A stretch of 64,000 nt of DNA, from NCBI GenBank assembly GCA_004295565.1, contig AP019416.1, positions 1,984,001 to 2,048,000 on the forward strand. The letters run 5' to 3'. Position 1 is the first letter of the stretch; every line of letters begins with the position of its first letter. A model generated the notes under the pieces. The model saw only the letters and a list, made by a program, of their open reading frames with translations. It searched no databases and was not told the DNA's origin. The position numbers and the translations under genes are program-made. The DNA comes from Vreelandella olivaria. GTDB lineage: Bacteria > Pseudomonadota > Gammaproteobacteria > Pseudomonadales > Halomonadaceae. Positions 28,589-39,246 of this stretch are shown here, piece by piece.

Positions 28589-29209
28589 ATGGAAGTAGTT
28601 ATTAATACTATAATATCCGAGTTTTCGGATTTTAATGATCTGAGTGAATTCATCATTGTGGTGATTCGCTTGCTGTTGGCCGCTGTGCTGGGTGGTCTAT
28701 TGGGGCTCGAGCGAGAGCAGAGAGGCAAAGCCGCTGGAATACGCACCCATATGCTGGTCTGTATGGGGGCGGCTTTGTTTATATTTATACCTCAGCAAAC
28801 GGGTATCTCTGACGCAGAAATGAGCCGGGTCATACAAGGCGTTATTGCTGGCATCGGTTTTCTTTGTGCTGGCACCATCATCACCCGTAAAGATGAAAAA
28901 GGTACGTCAGGGCTTACCACGGCGGCAGGGGTTTGGTTGACGGCGGCCATTGGCATAGCCGTAGGCCTAGGACGCGAGCAGACGGCGGTTTTGTGTACGC
29001 TGCTGGCCTGGATGGTGCTTTATGTGGTGCCTTTCTTTTCCGATTCAATCAGCAAGAAAAAGCTTCCCGCTCAGGGCATGATGAAGATAGTTCCGATGTT
29101 TGATGGCGCTATAGGAGTGTTGTTGTTTATTGATAGCGCCTCACTCGGATTAAAAATCACTCTTTGCGGTATAGCACCATACCGGCGTGATACAGCACGC
29201 CATCGATAA
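28589..29209 (+). CDS. MgtC/SapB family membrane protein
   Basis: ATG 28589, 206 residues as read. It carries the family signature VLGGLLGLEREQRGKAAGIR near residue 35, then GIGFLCAGTIITR and GLTTAAGVWLTAAIGIAVGL. About four or five membrane segments. MgtC proteins affect membrane potential and magnesium or acid tolerance. The last 35-45 residues look unlike the family, and the frame overlaps the convergent Atu4866-domain gene by 53 bp. A shift after PFFSDSISKKK may therefore hide an earlier stop. Confidence 0.88.
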   Translation: MEVVINTIISEFSDFNDLSEFIIVVIRLLLAAVLGGLLGLEREQRGKAAGIRTHMLVCMGAALFIFIPQQTGISDAEMSRVIQGVIAGIGFLCAGTIITRKDEKGTSGLTTAAGVWLTAAIGIAVGLGREQTAVLCTLLAWMVLYVVPFFSDSISKKKLPAQGMMKIVPMFDGAIGVLLFIDSASLGLKITLCGIAPYRRDTARHR

Positions 29210-29511
29210 ACTCGCCATCTGCAGTAAAGCCGGTGTCGTCCCAGTATTCGATATAGTTACCCGTTACCTGATAGCGCCCTTGGTAAGCGCTTTCGCGCTC
29301 ACCAAGGGCCTCGTCGTACCGATTATTGGCTAAAAGTTGATGACGAATGCGGCCATCTTTGTGACCCACATTCCAACATACGGGTGGTCTGTCATGGGGC
29401 ATTTCCTTCGTTCGGTGTGGTGTGAGCAGAGCTGGCCGTTGGAAAAATAGTGATAATGCCCGCGACCACCAGTGCTCGTGTGCCATAAATGGGAAGTTTG
29501 GTTTCTTGCAT
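29157..29511 (-). CDS. Atu4866-domain protein with probable signal peptide (frameshifted)
   Basis: The domain reads DHPYVGMWVT, KDGRIRHQLLANNRYDEALG, YQGRYQVTGNYIEYWDDTG and DGVLYHAGMVLYR, matching the small Atu4866 domain (lipocalin-like, function unknown). A frameshift near 29362 (AAA expected in ACAAAGATGG) is needed. Upstream, ATG 29511 opens a 36-codon frame with a hydrophobic stretch and an AxA-type site (IIFPTASSA style). Its TGA overlaps ATGACA at the domain start, so it is either a signal peptide disconnected by another shift or a coupled leader. The start is uncertain: 29511 or about 29394. Confidence 0.7.
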
Positions 29512-29568
29512 GTAAAAGCTCCTGTGCTCAAGGCACACCCGAATAGCTCGGGCGTTACGCATGAGGTG

Positions 29569-30309
29569 TTATTGGCTGGCGGTAGGTCGCACCACGATAT
29601 CGCTGGTATCGACGTCATCGGGCTGGTTGATGGCATGGGCTATGGCGGAAGCGATCGCCTCGGGCTTGAGGGCAATCTGGCGGAAAACGTCGATCGCTTT
29701 TGCGGTTTCAGCGTCGGTGATGGTATGGGCCAGTTCCGATTCCACCACACCTGGGTAGACACAGGTCACGCGTATATTGTCGGTTTCCTGGCGTAGGCCA
29801 TCGGAAATAGCGCGAACCGCATATTTGGTGGCGCAGTAAACCGCGGCGGTGGGCATAACGGTGAGGCCGCCGATGGAAGAAATATTGATCACCTGACCGC
29901 TCTGCTGGGCCTGCATCGTCGGCAGAACGGCAGCAATGCCGTTGAGCACACCGCGAATATTAACGTCGATCATGCGGTTCCACTCATCCACCTTGAGCGC
30001 TGCTAAAGGGGAGAGTGGCATTACGCCTGCGTTGTTGATGATCACATCAATGCGGCCATGGGTATGGATCGCAAAATCCGCAAACGCCTGCATGTCTCCA
30101 AGATCGGTGACATCCAATGCTTGAAAATCCACTGTGCCGCCTGCTGCACGCAGGGAGTGGGTTAATGCTTCCAGTCGGTCGGTGCGGCGTGCACCAATGA
30201 TCAAGCGGTGCCCTTGGCCTGCCAGCCAACGGGCAGTGGCTTCACCGATACCGCTGCTGGCACCGGTTAATAAAACAACTTTAGAAGATGGGGTTGATAA
30301 TGTAGTCAT
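29569..30309 (-). CDS. Short-chain dehydrogenase/reductase
   Basis: ATG 30309, 246 residues, intact. Classical SDR: cofactor loop LTGASSGIGEATARWLAG near residue 14, INNAGVMPL, the catalytic Ser in ISSIGG, and the Tyr and Lys in VYCATKYAVRAIS. An Arg after the first beta-alpha unit (IGARRTDRLEAL) suggests NADP(H). The substrate is unknown. It is divergent from an AraC-family regulator 209 bp away. Confidence 0.92.
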   Translation of the reverse strand: MTTLSTPSSKVVLLTGASSGIGEATARWLAGQGHRLIIGARRTDRLEALTHSLRAAGGTVDFQALDVTDLGDMQAFADFAIHTHGRIDVIINNAGVMPLSPLAALKVDEWNRMIDVNIRGVLNGIAAVLPTMQAQQSGQVINISSIGGLTVMPTAAVYCATKYAVRAISDGLRQETDNIRVTCVYPGVVESELAHTITDAETAKAIDVFRQIALKPEAIASAIAHAINQPDDVDTSDIVVRPTASQ

Positions 30310-30517
30310 TGGGTAATCCTCTCAGTAATTGACCTTGAGAAGATTAAGCTGCCGCGGCAGACATCTGTATACGCGATCCTATCGCATCATTGCCTAATCC
30401 TATTTTATTGCTACTAGTGTGCGGCGAGTTAAGCCACCCAGCATGTATATTACTCTTAAGACGTGACCGACTCGGCGAGTTCATCCAGGTGTGGCACGCA
30501 TGACAGAGGTGTTTAAT

Positions 30518-31458
30518 ATGACATTGAAGAGTGATGCTGTGGTTTACCGTAAGATCGTGGAGTGCCTATACCAACTGGCGCCTCACGAAGGCTATACCCA
30601 GTCGCTATTGGATGGCGTACGTTTTATGCGCTCTAACCGCCCACTGCAAAATACCTCGGTGCTTTACGAGCCGAGTATCGTCATTATCTGCCAGGGCCGA
30701 AAGCGTGGTTACTTGGGGGATGAGGTGTATATCTACGATGCACAGCACTACTTGGTGTTATCGGTTCCCCTGCCATTTACATCGGAAACAGAAGCCAGCC
30801 CTGAAGAGCCCATGCTGGGGATTGCGATCCGCCTGGATGCGGTAGTGATCGCTGAGTTGGTGACGATGCTGGAAGCATCGGGTGGGCCACCCTTAGAGGC
30901 GCCGCGTGGCATGCTTTCCAGCCCCTGGAAGCGTCGCTGGCCGATGCAACGCTACGGCTGCTGGGTGCGCTTGCCTCCCCAACGGATGCGCATATACTCG
31001 CCCCTTTATCGTCCGGGAGATCTGCTACCGGGTATTGACGGGAGAGCAGGGGGTAGCGTTCGAACAGCTCTCTCCCATTATGGACAATTCGGCAAAATCG
31101 CTAAGGCCCTCAACCGTATTCATGCCCACTATGCCGATCCGCTGGAAGTCGCCAGTCTGGCCAATGACGCAGGTATGAGTGCGCCAGCCTTTCACGTTCA
31201 CTTCAAGGCGGTCACGCAGACCTCACCTATCCAGTACATTAAATCCACCCGTTTGCACCATGCGCGGCTGATAATGATCCGTGATGGGGTGACGGCAGCC
31301 GCCGCCGCTAGCCGGGTCGGCTATGAGAGCCCTCCCAGTTTAGCCGCGAATTTAAGCGCTTCTTTGGCCGCCCGCCAGCAGAGGAAGTGCGCACTATGAA
31401 AGCAAGCCTTGATTTACTGCCGCCGACTCACCTGGTTGATATCGCTGTGCCTCACTGA
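30518..31458 (+). CDS. AraC-family transcriptional regulator (AraC_N type, frameshifted)
   Basis: ATG 30518 follows AGAGG. About 313 residues: the N-terminal AraC_N sensor (PSIVIICQGRKRGYLGDEVY, HYLVLSVPLPFTSET), then two helix-turn-helix units (DPLEVASLANDAGMSAPAFH, then SRVGYESPSQFSREFKRFFG). At least three or four indels between 30910 and 31340 break the middle and the end; the restored frame ends at TGA 31456. It likely controls the divergent SDR gene, a common arrangement for this AraC group. Confidence 0.87.
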
Positions 31459-31462
31459 CTTT

Positions 31463-31624
31463 GAGTCTAAATTATATTGCCTTGCTGTTGTTCAGGGGCT
31501 TGAGAATTATGAGAAAACCGCAGAGAAATTGCAGTTTGTAAAGGCGGTGGCGCAGGGACTTATGGATGTTTGTGAGGGCAATACCGTCTCGCGGGAGGGC
31601 GCCAAGGCAACGATCTCAACCTGA
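31463..31624 (+). pseudogene. Antitoxin-like small frame without a good start
   Basis: The readable part ENYEKTAEKLQFVKAVAQGL, MDVCEGNTVSREGAKATIST has the look of a small antitoxin tail (a helix, then a xGxxVSxEEAK motif). No ATG or ribosome site precedes it in frame and no toxin gene follows on this strand. It lies between the AraC gene and the 3' end of the AbiEii gene. It could be a relic of a RelBE/ParDE-type pair. Confidence 0.35.
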
Positions 31625-31653
31625 TGCGGGCTGAATCATATTCGCGAATTGAT

Positions 31654-32566
31654 TCACGCACCTTCGACCTGTCGACGCCATATCCGGGTGGGTACCAGAT
31701 TTTCTGCACTGAGTTGGAGGATGTTGCCTCTATCACGGGAGCAAGAAATACCAACACCGCTGCTATAACCTCCGAAAACGCCTCTGGCACATGGGGCTGG
31801 CCAATACGCTTACGGAAAGCCTGCCATTGTGGCTGCTTGCTGTCCACAAAAGCGGTAGAAAAAGGATTGGTTTCAGGGAGCTGCGTATGCCGGTTGGCAA
31901 AAGTTCTTGTTATAGCGCCAGCTAGGTTCGAAAGTGTAAAGAGTGCTGCCGCGAGAGTGACCAAATATCGTAAAAGTCTTTCATGCGGCTGTTTAGTTCG
32001 CCCAGATTGACCATCGCCTGAAATTTTTCAGCAATGGATGATTCTGGTGAGTAACAAAGAATTCTGTCGGTGGGAAAGTCCAGCAAGGCAGGAAACGTCT
32101 GCCAGGAAGGCAGCGGGAAAATAATATCGCCAAAGCCAATATCCAATTGCATGGGAATTTTGGCGTTGCCGAGAAAATCCTGTAAACGTCACCCTAATCC
32201 CTTGATAATCTGCGTCTTCGGTAATGGCTTCGGCTTTCAACGTGTTTGAATCAAAAGATAAACCATCATCCTCAACGCCCGTAGCCAGCACATCGCTCAC
32301 TTGGGCCAGAATAGCCTCTGGGCGATTGCTAGTTTGGCCTAGCATATCGATATCACGCGTCGGGCGAATATCAGGCCCTGCATGACCCATAGCAGTAGGG
32401 CGCCCTTAAGGGTAAAACTGCGGTTATGAGTCGATTGGCTAAGCCGGTATAGAAAGCGCTCCATGGCGTAGTACTGCAGTAACTCCTGAAAGGGGCGTTT
32501 TTCTTCCCGGGATTTGTTCAGCAATTTCTGGCGAACAGAGGCAGTGATGTTTTGGGCCACGATCAT
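31654..32566 (-). CDS. AbiEii/AbiGii-family nucleotidyltransferase toxin (frameshifted)
   Basis: ATG 32566, about 304 residues after repair of at least four shifts. Motif order fits AbiEii: LKGALLLWVMQG (motif I region), then DIRPTRDIDMLGQTSN with the catalytic Asp pair (RDID), SSIAEKFQAMVNLGELNSRM then KDFYDIWSL (motifs III-IV), and a C-terminal W-containing tail ending at TGA 31654. AbiEii is the toxin of type IV AbiE modules and uses nucleotides (GTP for the lactococcal protein). It lies 26 bp downstream of the antitoxin gene. Either the damage is sequencing error or the toxin is inactive. Confidence 0.85.
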
Positions 32567-32592
32567 CTCCCTTCACTTTGCGTGGGCGTTCT

Positions 32593-33213
32593 TCACAGCT
32601 TGGCTTCCACATAAGGCGCCATGACCTTGGCGACGCGGCAGATATTGGCGTATTTCATCAACTTCCCAGGCAGGAAGGCTTTGCGGGTGCGGTAAAGCTC
32701 CAGAGCCTCCAGCACCACATCCATACCGATGCGGTTACGGAACTTGAAACAGTCCGCCAGAGTTTTCTCCGGGTTGTAGACCTGTAGCGTGATGCTATCT
32801 ACCTCGACCTGATCAATGCCTTCGCTAAAGGCTTGCCCGGAGAATCGGTAACCGGCGACTGGTGGATAATCCAAAACCGGCAGGCGAGCATCCCGCTCCA
32901 CCGCCAAATGCACCTGGTGGGGTATCTGCGTGGTGATGCCGTGCCAGTCCAGCGCCGAAATTAGACAGAGCACCGCATTGGGGAAACGAGTAACGGTGGT
33001 CACCAGATCCGGGTTTTCAATCGGCGGCAGGTTCACCAGCCTGTACAGGCCACGGCTGAGCGGCTCGATAAGCCCTTCGTCGCGAAGTCGATAGAATTGG
33101 TACCGGCTAATACCCTGGGCTAGCGCCTCGCTCAAACGAAGCTGGCCGCCGTGCTGGTGGAATAGGGTTTGGAGTTGCGCCCGGGAAGATAGGGCGGAGC
33201 CGAAATCAGACAA
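32593..33213 (-). CDS. AbiEi-family antitoxin/transcriptional regulator
   Basis: 206 residues, intact, with a TTG start at 33213. The N-terminal winged helix (FHQHGGQLRLSEALAQGISR, YRLRDEGLIEPLSRGLYRL) is followed by the AbiEi_4-type C-terminal domain with ALDWHGITTQIPHQVHLAVE and YNPEKTLADCFKFRNRIGMD. AbiEi represses the operon and neutralises AbiEii. There is no strong ribosome site; the start codon lies inside the left arm of a perfect palindrome (33204-33255), coupling repression and initiation. Confidence 0.9.
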   Translation of the reverse strand: MSDFGSALSSRAQLQTLFHQHGGQLRLSEALAQGISRYQFYRLRDEGLIEPLSRGLYRLVNLPPIENPDLVTTVTRFPNAVLCLISALDWHGITTQIPHQVHLAVERDARLPVLDYPPVAGYRFSGQAFSEGIDQVEVDSITLQVYNPEKTLADCFKFRNRIGMDVVLEALELYRTRKAFLPGKLMKYANICRVAKVMAPYVEAKL

Positions 33214-33255
33214 ACTGTCACCACTTATTTATATCTGGTGACAGTTTGTCTGATT
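33204..33255 (-). promoter_or_regulatory. AbiEi operator: perfect 20-bp inverted repeat
   Basis: AATCAGACAAACTGTCACCA (33204-33223) is exactly complementary to 33236-33255, separated by 12 bp. The spacer read on the minus strand contains TATAAAT, a plausible -10 element. AbiEi proteins are known to bind inverted repeats upstream of abiE. The TTG start is inside one arm, so a transcript beginning here would be leaderless or have its start in a hairpin. Confidence 0.75.
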
Positions 33256-33296
33256 GCTGGTGAAGGTTCAAGCAGCAGCAATAGTTACAAGCATCA

Positions 33297-35209
33297 TCAT
33301 CGTTGTTTGGCAGGCTTACGTTTTACATAACTGGCGCGTTTGGTTTTAGCGCTTTTCCTTGGTTTCGCCGCACTACCAGCCTCTCCCTGGGCGGTTTGCA
33401 GGCTCTGCCTGAGCTTTCCTGCATCGCTGTGGGTGAGCAAACCGCGTAGATCCTCCAGCAGCGCCTGCTGAAAGGCGCCGGGGTCGTCCTGCTGTTCGGC
33501 AATGGCGCGTAGGCGCTGCTCCCATAATGCGGTGCGCTCCGGGGTGCTTACCGCGCTGGGCAGGGCGGCGATTAGGGCACTGCCCAGCTTGGTGGCGCGC
33601 AGGGCCTTTGCTGGCGCACTAAATAGCCGCGCTGTACCAGGGTTTCGATAATGCCTGCGCGGGTGGCTTCGGTGCCCAGGCCATCGGTGTCGCGTAGCGT
33701 ACGGCGTACTTCCGGGTCGTCCACGTAGCGGCCGATGTTCATCATCGCCTTGATCAGGCTGGCATCGGTGAAGGGCTCCGGCGGGCGGGTCTCTTTCTCT
33801 TCAACGCCTGCGCCGATTGCTTGGCATGCTTCACCTTGGGTCAGCGGCGGTAGTGGTGGTGTTTCATCGCGGGTAGTGAATAGCGGTTTCCAGCCGGGGT
33901 CGAGAATGCTTTGCCCGCGGGCACGGAAGGCTTCATTGAGCAGGGTAAATTCTGCTTTTACCTCAAAGGTGCGCAGCGGGCGATAGAACTGTGCCATCAC
34001 GTTACGCACGATTAACCGAAACACATGGCCTTCGGTCGCGGAGAGCTGGCTGAAGTCGGCCGGTTTACCGGTGGGCGCAATAGCGTGGTGGGCGCCAACC
34101 TGCTTATCGTTCCACGCCTTGGAGCGCAGGGTAAAGTCCGCACCCTGTAGCCACTGCTGCAGGGTGTGATCGTTTTGGCAGGCGCCGGTTAAGCTGCGCT
34201 GGGCAAGCTGAAGATGCTCTTCGGGCAAGTAGCGGCAATCTGAACGCGGGTAGGTAATCAGTTTGTGGCGCTCGTAGAGGCGCTGGCAAATATCCAGCAC
34301 CATCTGTGCAGAAAGCCCATGACGGCGGGCGGTGTCCACCTGTAATGCAGAAAGCGAGTAGGGCAGCGGCGGTGCCTGGCGTTTCTCCTGCTGATCGAGC
34401 TTGGTGAGTTGCCCTGAAGCACCAGGCAGCTGAGCCGCCAGGGCATCGGCGGGCCTGCGGTCAATCAAACGGCCTTGATCGTCAAGGGGTTGATGCTCTT
34501 TGGGCGCCCACCAGGCGCGCAGTTGACCCTGGGCAACCTTGAGATCGACCCATAGCGGATAGAACGGATGGGGCACAAAATCACGGATGGCGTTATCACG
34601 GCGCACGATCAATCCCAGTACCGGAGTTTGCACGCGTCCGACAGACAGCACGCCGTCGTGGCCGGCCTGGCGGCCGGTGAGCGTCCAGGCGCGGGTAAGG
34701 TTAATGCCATACAGCCAGTCGGCCCGGGAGCGGGCCTGGGCCGCCTGAAACAGCGGTTGATACTCAACGTTAGAGCGCAGTTTTGCCAGCGCCCGGCTCA
34801 CTGCCGGTTTATTAAGATCGCTAATCAGTAGCCGCTGCACCGGGCCGCGATACTTCATGTACTCGATGACTTCCTGCACCAGTAACTGGCCTTCACGATC
34901 AGGGTCGCCGGCGTGCACCACATCCGTTGCTTGTTTGATCAGCTTGCGAATCACTGCCAGTTGGGCCCGCGCCTTAGATCGCGGCATCAGTTTCCACTGC
35001 TGCGGCACAATGGGGAGCCGATCCAGCCGCCACTGTTTGTCGGCGGGGTCGTAGGCTTCCGGCGGCGCTTGTTCTAACAGGTGCCCCAGGCACCAGGTGA
35101 CCGTGGTGTCGCCACATACCACCGCGCCCTCCTGGCGTTTGCTAGTGCCCGGTAACGCCTCGGCAATGGCTTGGGCGAGGCTGGGTTTTTCGGCAATTAT
35201 CAGGCGCAT
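33297..35209 (-). CDS. topB: DNA topoisomerase III
   Basis: ATG 35209 (MRLIIAEKPSLAQAIAEALP) is the family start; an upstream frame extension is ignored. About 638 residues. TOPRIM acidic residues lie in VVHAGDPDREGQLLVQEV, and the active-site Tyr is in LITYPRSDCRYLPEE. The enzyme relaxes and decatenates DNA. A shift near 33610 cuts the last 100 residues, which in the restored frame form a linker and a basic Lys/Arg-rich tail (KPRKSAKTKRASYVKRKPAK) ending at TGA 33297. It stands just upstream of the abiE operator. Confidence 0.92.
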
Positions 35210-35399
35210 AGCAGCGAAGCCTTCATCGTATCCTTTAATGGCGCCTATGGTAGCAGACACATTGATCTATATAGAGCAAGGTGTCGTAGGGGGATGTATA
35301 GTGATGCTAGATATTTTCAAACTATTTTTATTGTATCAATTTTGTATAAATAATTCGGCTTAGTTAAGTGGTGAGTTGAGTAACCAGGAGAGGCAGCAA

Positions 35400-36634
35400 A
35401 TGCGTGATCACGGCAGAACGCGTCGTTTAATGGGATTGGGGGCACGTACCGGTGGGGCGTTGCTTAAAACCCGTTTAGGTGGCCAAGCGGACTGGCGCGC
35501 CCTGGGTGAAGCGCTGTTTGAGGGGCTTTCAGAGCTGAAAGGCCCGGCCATGAAGCTGGCCCAAATTATGTCCCAGTGGGACGACCTGCTGCCGCCTGAT
35601 CTCGCCGAGGAGCTTGCCCGCCTACAGCGGCAGGCCGAGCCGATGCCCTGGCCGCGTATTCAAGAAGCGCTGGTTCAGCAATATGGCGATATTGACCACT
35701 ACTTCAGCGAAGTCGAGGAGCGCCCTTGCCAGCGCTTCCATGGGGCAGGTTCACCGCGCCACTACCCATGAGGGCGAAATTGTCGTGCTCAAGGTGCAGT
35801 ACCCTGGCCTTGCCGAGGTGCTGGAGAGCGATTTGATCCAGGTGCGGCGCATTATGCGTTTAGGCCGCTGGTTTAAAGTGCCCCAGGCGCGCTTGGACGC
35901 TCTGTTTGAAGAGCTTGCCGAAAGCCTGCGCGGTGAGCTGGATTACCACGCAGAAGCCGCTGCGCTGGCCCGTTACCGTGAGCGCTATAAGGATGACCCA
36001 CGGCTGGTAATTCCCGAGCCGCTGACGGAGCTTTCCGGTCCTCATGTCTTGGCGATGCGCTACGTGGAGGGCACTCCTCTGCGTGAATTAGCCGATGCCG
36101 ATGACGCGACGCGCCAAGGCATTGCCCAAACGCTGGCTGACTGGATAACCCAAGAGCTATTTACCTACGGCGAGCTCCACGCCGACCCTCATGCGGGCAA
36201 TTTCGCCGCCGATGCCCAGGGGCGGCTGGTGATTTACGATTTAGGTGCGGTGATTGCCGTACCTGACACCCGCTTGAAAGCAATGATGCAACTGCTTGAT
36301 GCCACGCTAAAACATGATCCAATGGGGATGGATGAAGCCTTGATGCAAATGGGTGGCCGCCAGGGGCAGGGGGCGCCGCTGGCGCTCTATCGTGAATCCG
36401 CTGAATGTATCGCGCCGCTGTTTGAACCGGGGAGCAGGATTTTAGCGATGTACGGGTACACCGCCGTCTGCGCGAGCTGACCCCGAAAGTATGGGCGGCG
36501 ATGGATCGCCTGCAGCCCCCGCCGATACGCTGCTGCTCTCCCGGGCGCTGAACGGTCACTACTGGAATCTGGTACGTTTGGGCGCGCGGTTGGATATGCA
36601 TGAGCGAACTCGACCGCTGCTTGAGTGGGCGTAA
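35400..36634 (+). CDS. ABC1/UbiB-like atypical kinase (AarF family, frameshifted)
   Basis: ATG 35400 with AGGAGAGG 7 bp upstream. About 412 residues. It has the KxGQ-type motif LKGPAMKLAQIMSQWDDLLP, the Ala-rich nucleotide loop ASMGQVHRATTHEGEIVVLK, and the catalytic YGELHADPHAGNFA and VIYDLGAV. Members regulate quinone biosynthesis or lipid transport through ATPase activity. Three shifts, near 35730, 36432 and 36512; the last 50 residues are recovered only after repair. Probably not the housekeeping ubiB, which sits with ubiE/ubiJ. Confidence 0.87.
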
Positions 36635-36656
36635 ACCATCCGGGCGAGTGGCTCCC

Positions 36657-37247
36657 CTAGCCAAGGGGTTTCAGCCAAAACACCATGGGCTTATGGCTTT
36701 CCGCCTGCTCGCCAATGTCTCGCCAAGCGAAGGTGGTGGCAAGCTCGCCGTGGCGCTGGTAGCCATGGGCGTTCCAGAAACCGTGAAGCGAGCGGTAGTC
36801 GGCAGGTTTAGCGGGGTGATCTGCGGGCCGCTCTACCGCGCAAAAAGCGGCTATATCAAATCCCTGCCGTTTGGCGTGGGCTTCTCGTTCGGCCAAAAGC
36901 GTTTACCCGTTCCACTGCCACGATAGGTGGGAAGCAGCACGGATTCACCATAGTAGAAAACGCGCTCGGGATTAATGCCGTTGGTTATAAACGGTTGGCG
37001 GAATTCGTCGACCTCATCCTGAAGAGGTTGCCCGGTAGCTGCCCCCACCAGTTCTTCTCCGTCGAAGGCCAGTACGAATAGGCTGTTCGGGTTCTCAGCA
37101 TAGCGACCTAAATAATCCCCTTCGTAGTTTAGTTCGCCATCGTAAAGGTAGGGAAAGTCACGAAATACTCGAATGCGAAGGCGGGCAAGCGCCGGCAAAT
37201 GGGGGTTATCGCCGAACCTTGGCAGAGACTAACGGTCAGTTCGCTCA
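36657..37247 (-). CDS. GNAT-family acetyltransferase (frameshifted)
   Basis: ATG 37247, about 196 residues. It reads LARLRIRVFRDFPYLYDGEL, LFVLAFDGEELVGAATGQPL, ERVFYYGESVLLPTYRGSGT (acetyl-CoA loop) and GKRLLAEREAHAKRQGFD, closing with HGFWNAHGYQRHGELATTFA. One shift near 37200 (a C lost in CCCCC) and one near 36890 (TTTT). The substrate is unknown. It is convergent with the ABC1 kinase gene, 22 bp away. Confidence 0.82.
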
Positions 37248-37392
37248 TTGCATCGCTCCAGTCGACTCGAACGCTGTGTGGTTTGCTCAAATCGCTGCAC
37301 TCTAGCAGCCCTTAACATCGTCGCCAATCCTCTCTGCGTGAACCCTAAGGGACATGCTAAACTATGCCGCTTTTAACACAGTGGAGACGGCA

Positions 37393-39208
37393 ATGCTGGC
37401 GGTATGGGTCGATCAGCTGCTGGGATTCGCCTCCGGGGCACTCTCGGCAATCAGGCAACAAGAACACTATCCGGATTTTATGACCTGGGTGCGCCCAAGG
37501 CGCAGACGCCTTTGAAGGCGATGTGGCCATGGCCCAAGCGCTGGCACCGGTGCTATGGTCGCAAACCCCGCTGGAGCGGCTCGATTTCGCCTGCGAGCCC
37601 CTCGCCACGCCGGGGCGTAATGAACCCTGCTGGTGTGACTCTGGGCGCAAATTCAAGCAGTGCTGCTACCAGGTTGAGTTTCCCACCGAAATACCCGACC
37701 AGATGATGTGGATGCTCTCGCTGCGCGAATGGAAGGGTGCGACCCTGAAAGCCGCATTGGAGAGCCAGCGAGCACCGGCTCAAGCACTGCTGGAAGCCGG
37801 GTTGATCGCCGCTGAAAGCGGCCAGACAGGGCGTGCCATGCAAATCCTCGAATCGCTGTTCGATGGTAGCGACTGGTCACGCCTGCCCGACCAGGCCGAG
37901 CCGGCCTTTGAGATTTTGCTGGATATTTATCAAGAGCGCGGCTTTAGCCGAAAACGCGCCGACCTGCTGGACGATGTGATGGAGCGCGGGCCGTTGTTCT
38001 TACGCGGTGTGGCGCTTGAGCGACTGTGTTTAATGCATCTGGACAACGATGACCTGGACAGTGCCCGGGGCGCCTTTGTTAAGGCTCAGCAGGCGCTGCC
38101 TGATTCGCCCACATTGGCCTACATTGAAGCCATGCTATTGCTGCATGAAGGTCACGAGCAGGAGGCTAAAGAGCGTGCCAACTTCTGGTACCGCCGCCTG
38201 GTGCGCCAGGGCGAGCTGGATGAAGATCAGTTGGAGTTTCTCGCCGCGTTGGCGGATAACCCCGGTGCGACGCTTGCCGATCAGTTGCTCAGTGCGGAAG
38301 AGGATCTGGCCACCCCGTTGGTGGCGCTTCAGGCATTGTTGGCTGCGCTGCCGACGGCCCCCAAAATCGATGTCAGCGCCGATCCTGAAAGTGGGCGTTT
38401 GTTTTATAACACCAGTGCCCGGGAGGCAACGCTGTTTGCCGCTTGGCATGAGCATTTTCAAGTGCTGGTGGATGAAGACGTAGCGCTGGGCTTTCGTGAT
38501 GACCCTTGGGGCAACGCCATCGAGTGGATGTCGGCACTCTGTGCGCATCCCGAGTGGCTGGACGCGCCCCAGGTAGTGCAAGACGTAACCTTGGCACTCA
38601 CCAGCCGTTTTGGCAGTCTGCCCTGGATGGCCCCCAGCCTGCTGGAACCGCTGGCGCTGCGCCTTTCACGCTGGCTGGAACAAGCCCGCGCCGAAGGCGG
38701 CGGTAACCTGTGCTGGGACGATGCCGACAACGCCATGCTGCTGCGCACGGGGTTAGCCTTGGTGGTGGGTATGGAGCGCGGCGCCCGCCAGCACTCACGG
38801 GAACTCGCCGAGGAGCTATTGCTGATCGACCAGGAGGATAGCTTGGGCCTGCGTGAACTGGTGCTCGACCAGCTACTGCGCGATGATCGCAACGAGGAGG
38901 CGTTGGCGCTGGCGGAGGAGAGTGACGACGACGGCTCGCTGGTGCTTGGGCTGCTTATGGGCAAAACCCTGGCGCTGTATCGATTAGAGCAGCGTGAAGC
39001 GGCAGAAGACGCCCTTGGCGATGTGCTTGGCCATAATCGCTACGCGCTAGAGCTGATTTGTGCCGAAAATCCCCGACCCTCCATGCCCCATCCGGATGGC
39101 CAGGTTGACCCTGGCTCCCGGGCGGAAGCATGGCAGTACCGTACCTTGATGCGCGATCAGTGGCGCACGACGCCTGGGGCGTTGGAGTGGTTAGAAGCTC
39201 ACCGCTAG
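37393..39208 (+). CDS. SEC-C metal-binding domain protein with TPR-like helical repeats
   Basis: ATG 37393, GGAG upstream. About 605 residues. A SEC-C zinc motif (GRNEPCWCDSGRKFKQCCY, three Cys plus Cys) lies near residue 75. A long alpha-helical part follows with tandem-repeat character (PAQALLEAGLIAAESGQTGR, RGAFVKAQQALPDSPTLAYI), and the C-terminal third is acidic. SEC-C motifs bind Zn and ribosomes or SecB-like partners. Function unknown. One shift near 37500. Confidence 0.75.
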
Positions 39209-39246
39209 TTTAAACCTTCACCCGGCTAATCCTTCAAGCCTGGCCT

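Noticed and set aside
31624-32010. Plus-strand frame of 128 codons opposite AbiEii
   Set aside because: No motif seen; the minus strand carries clear AbiEii sequence.
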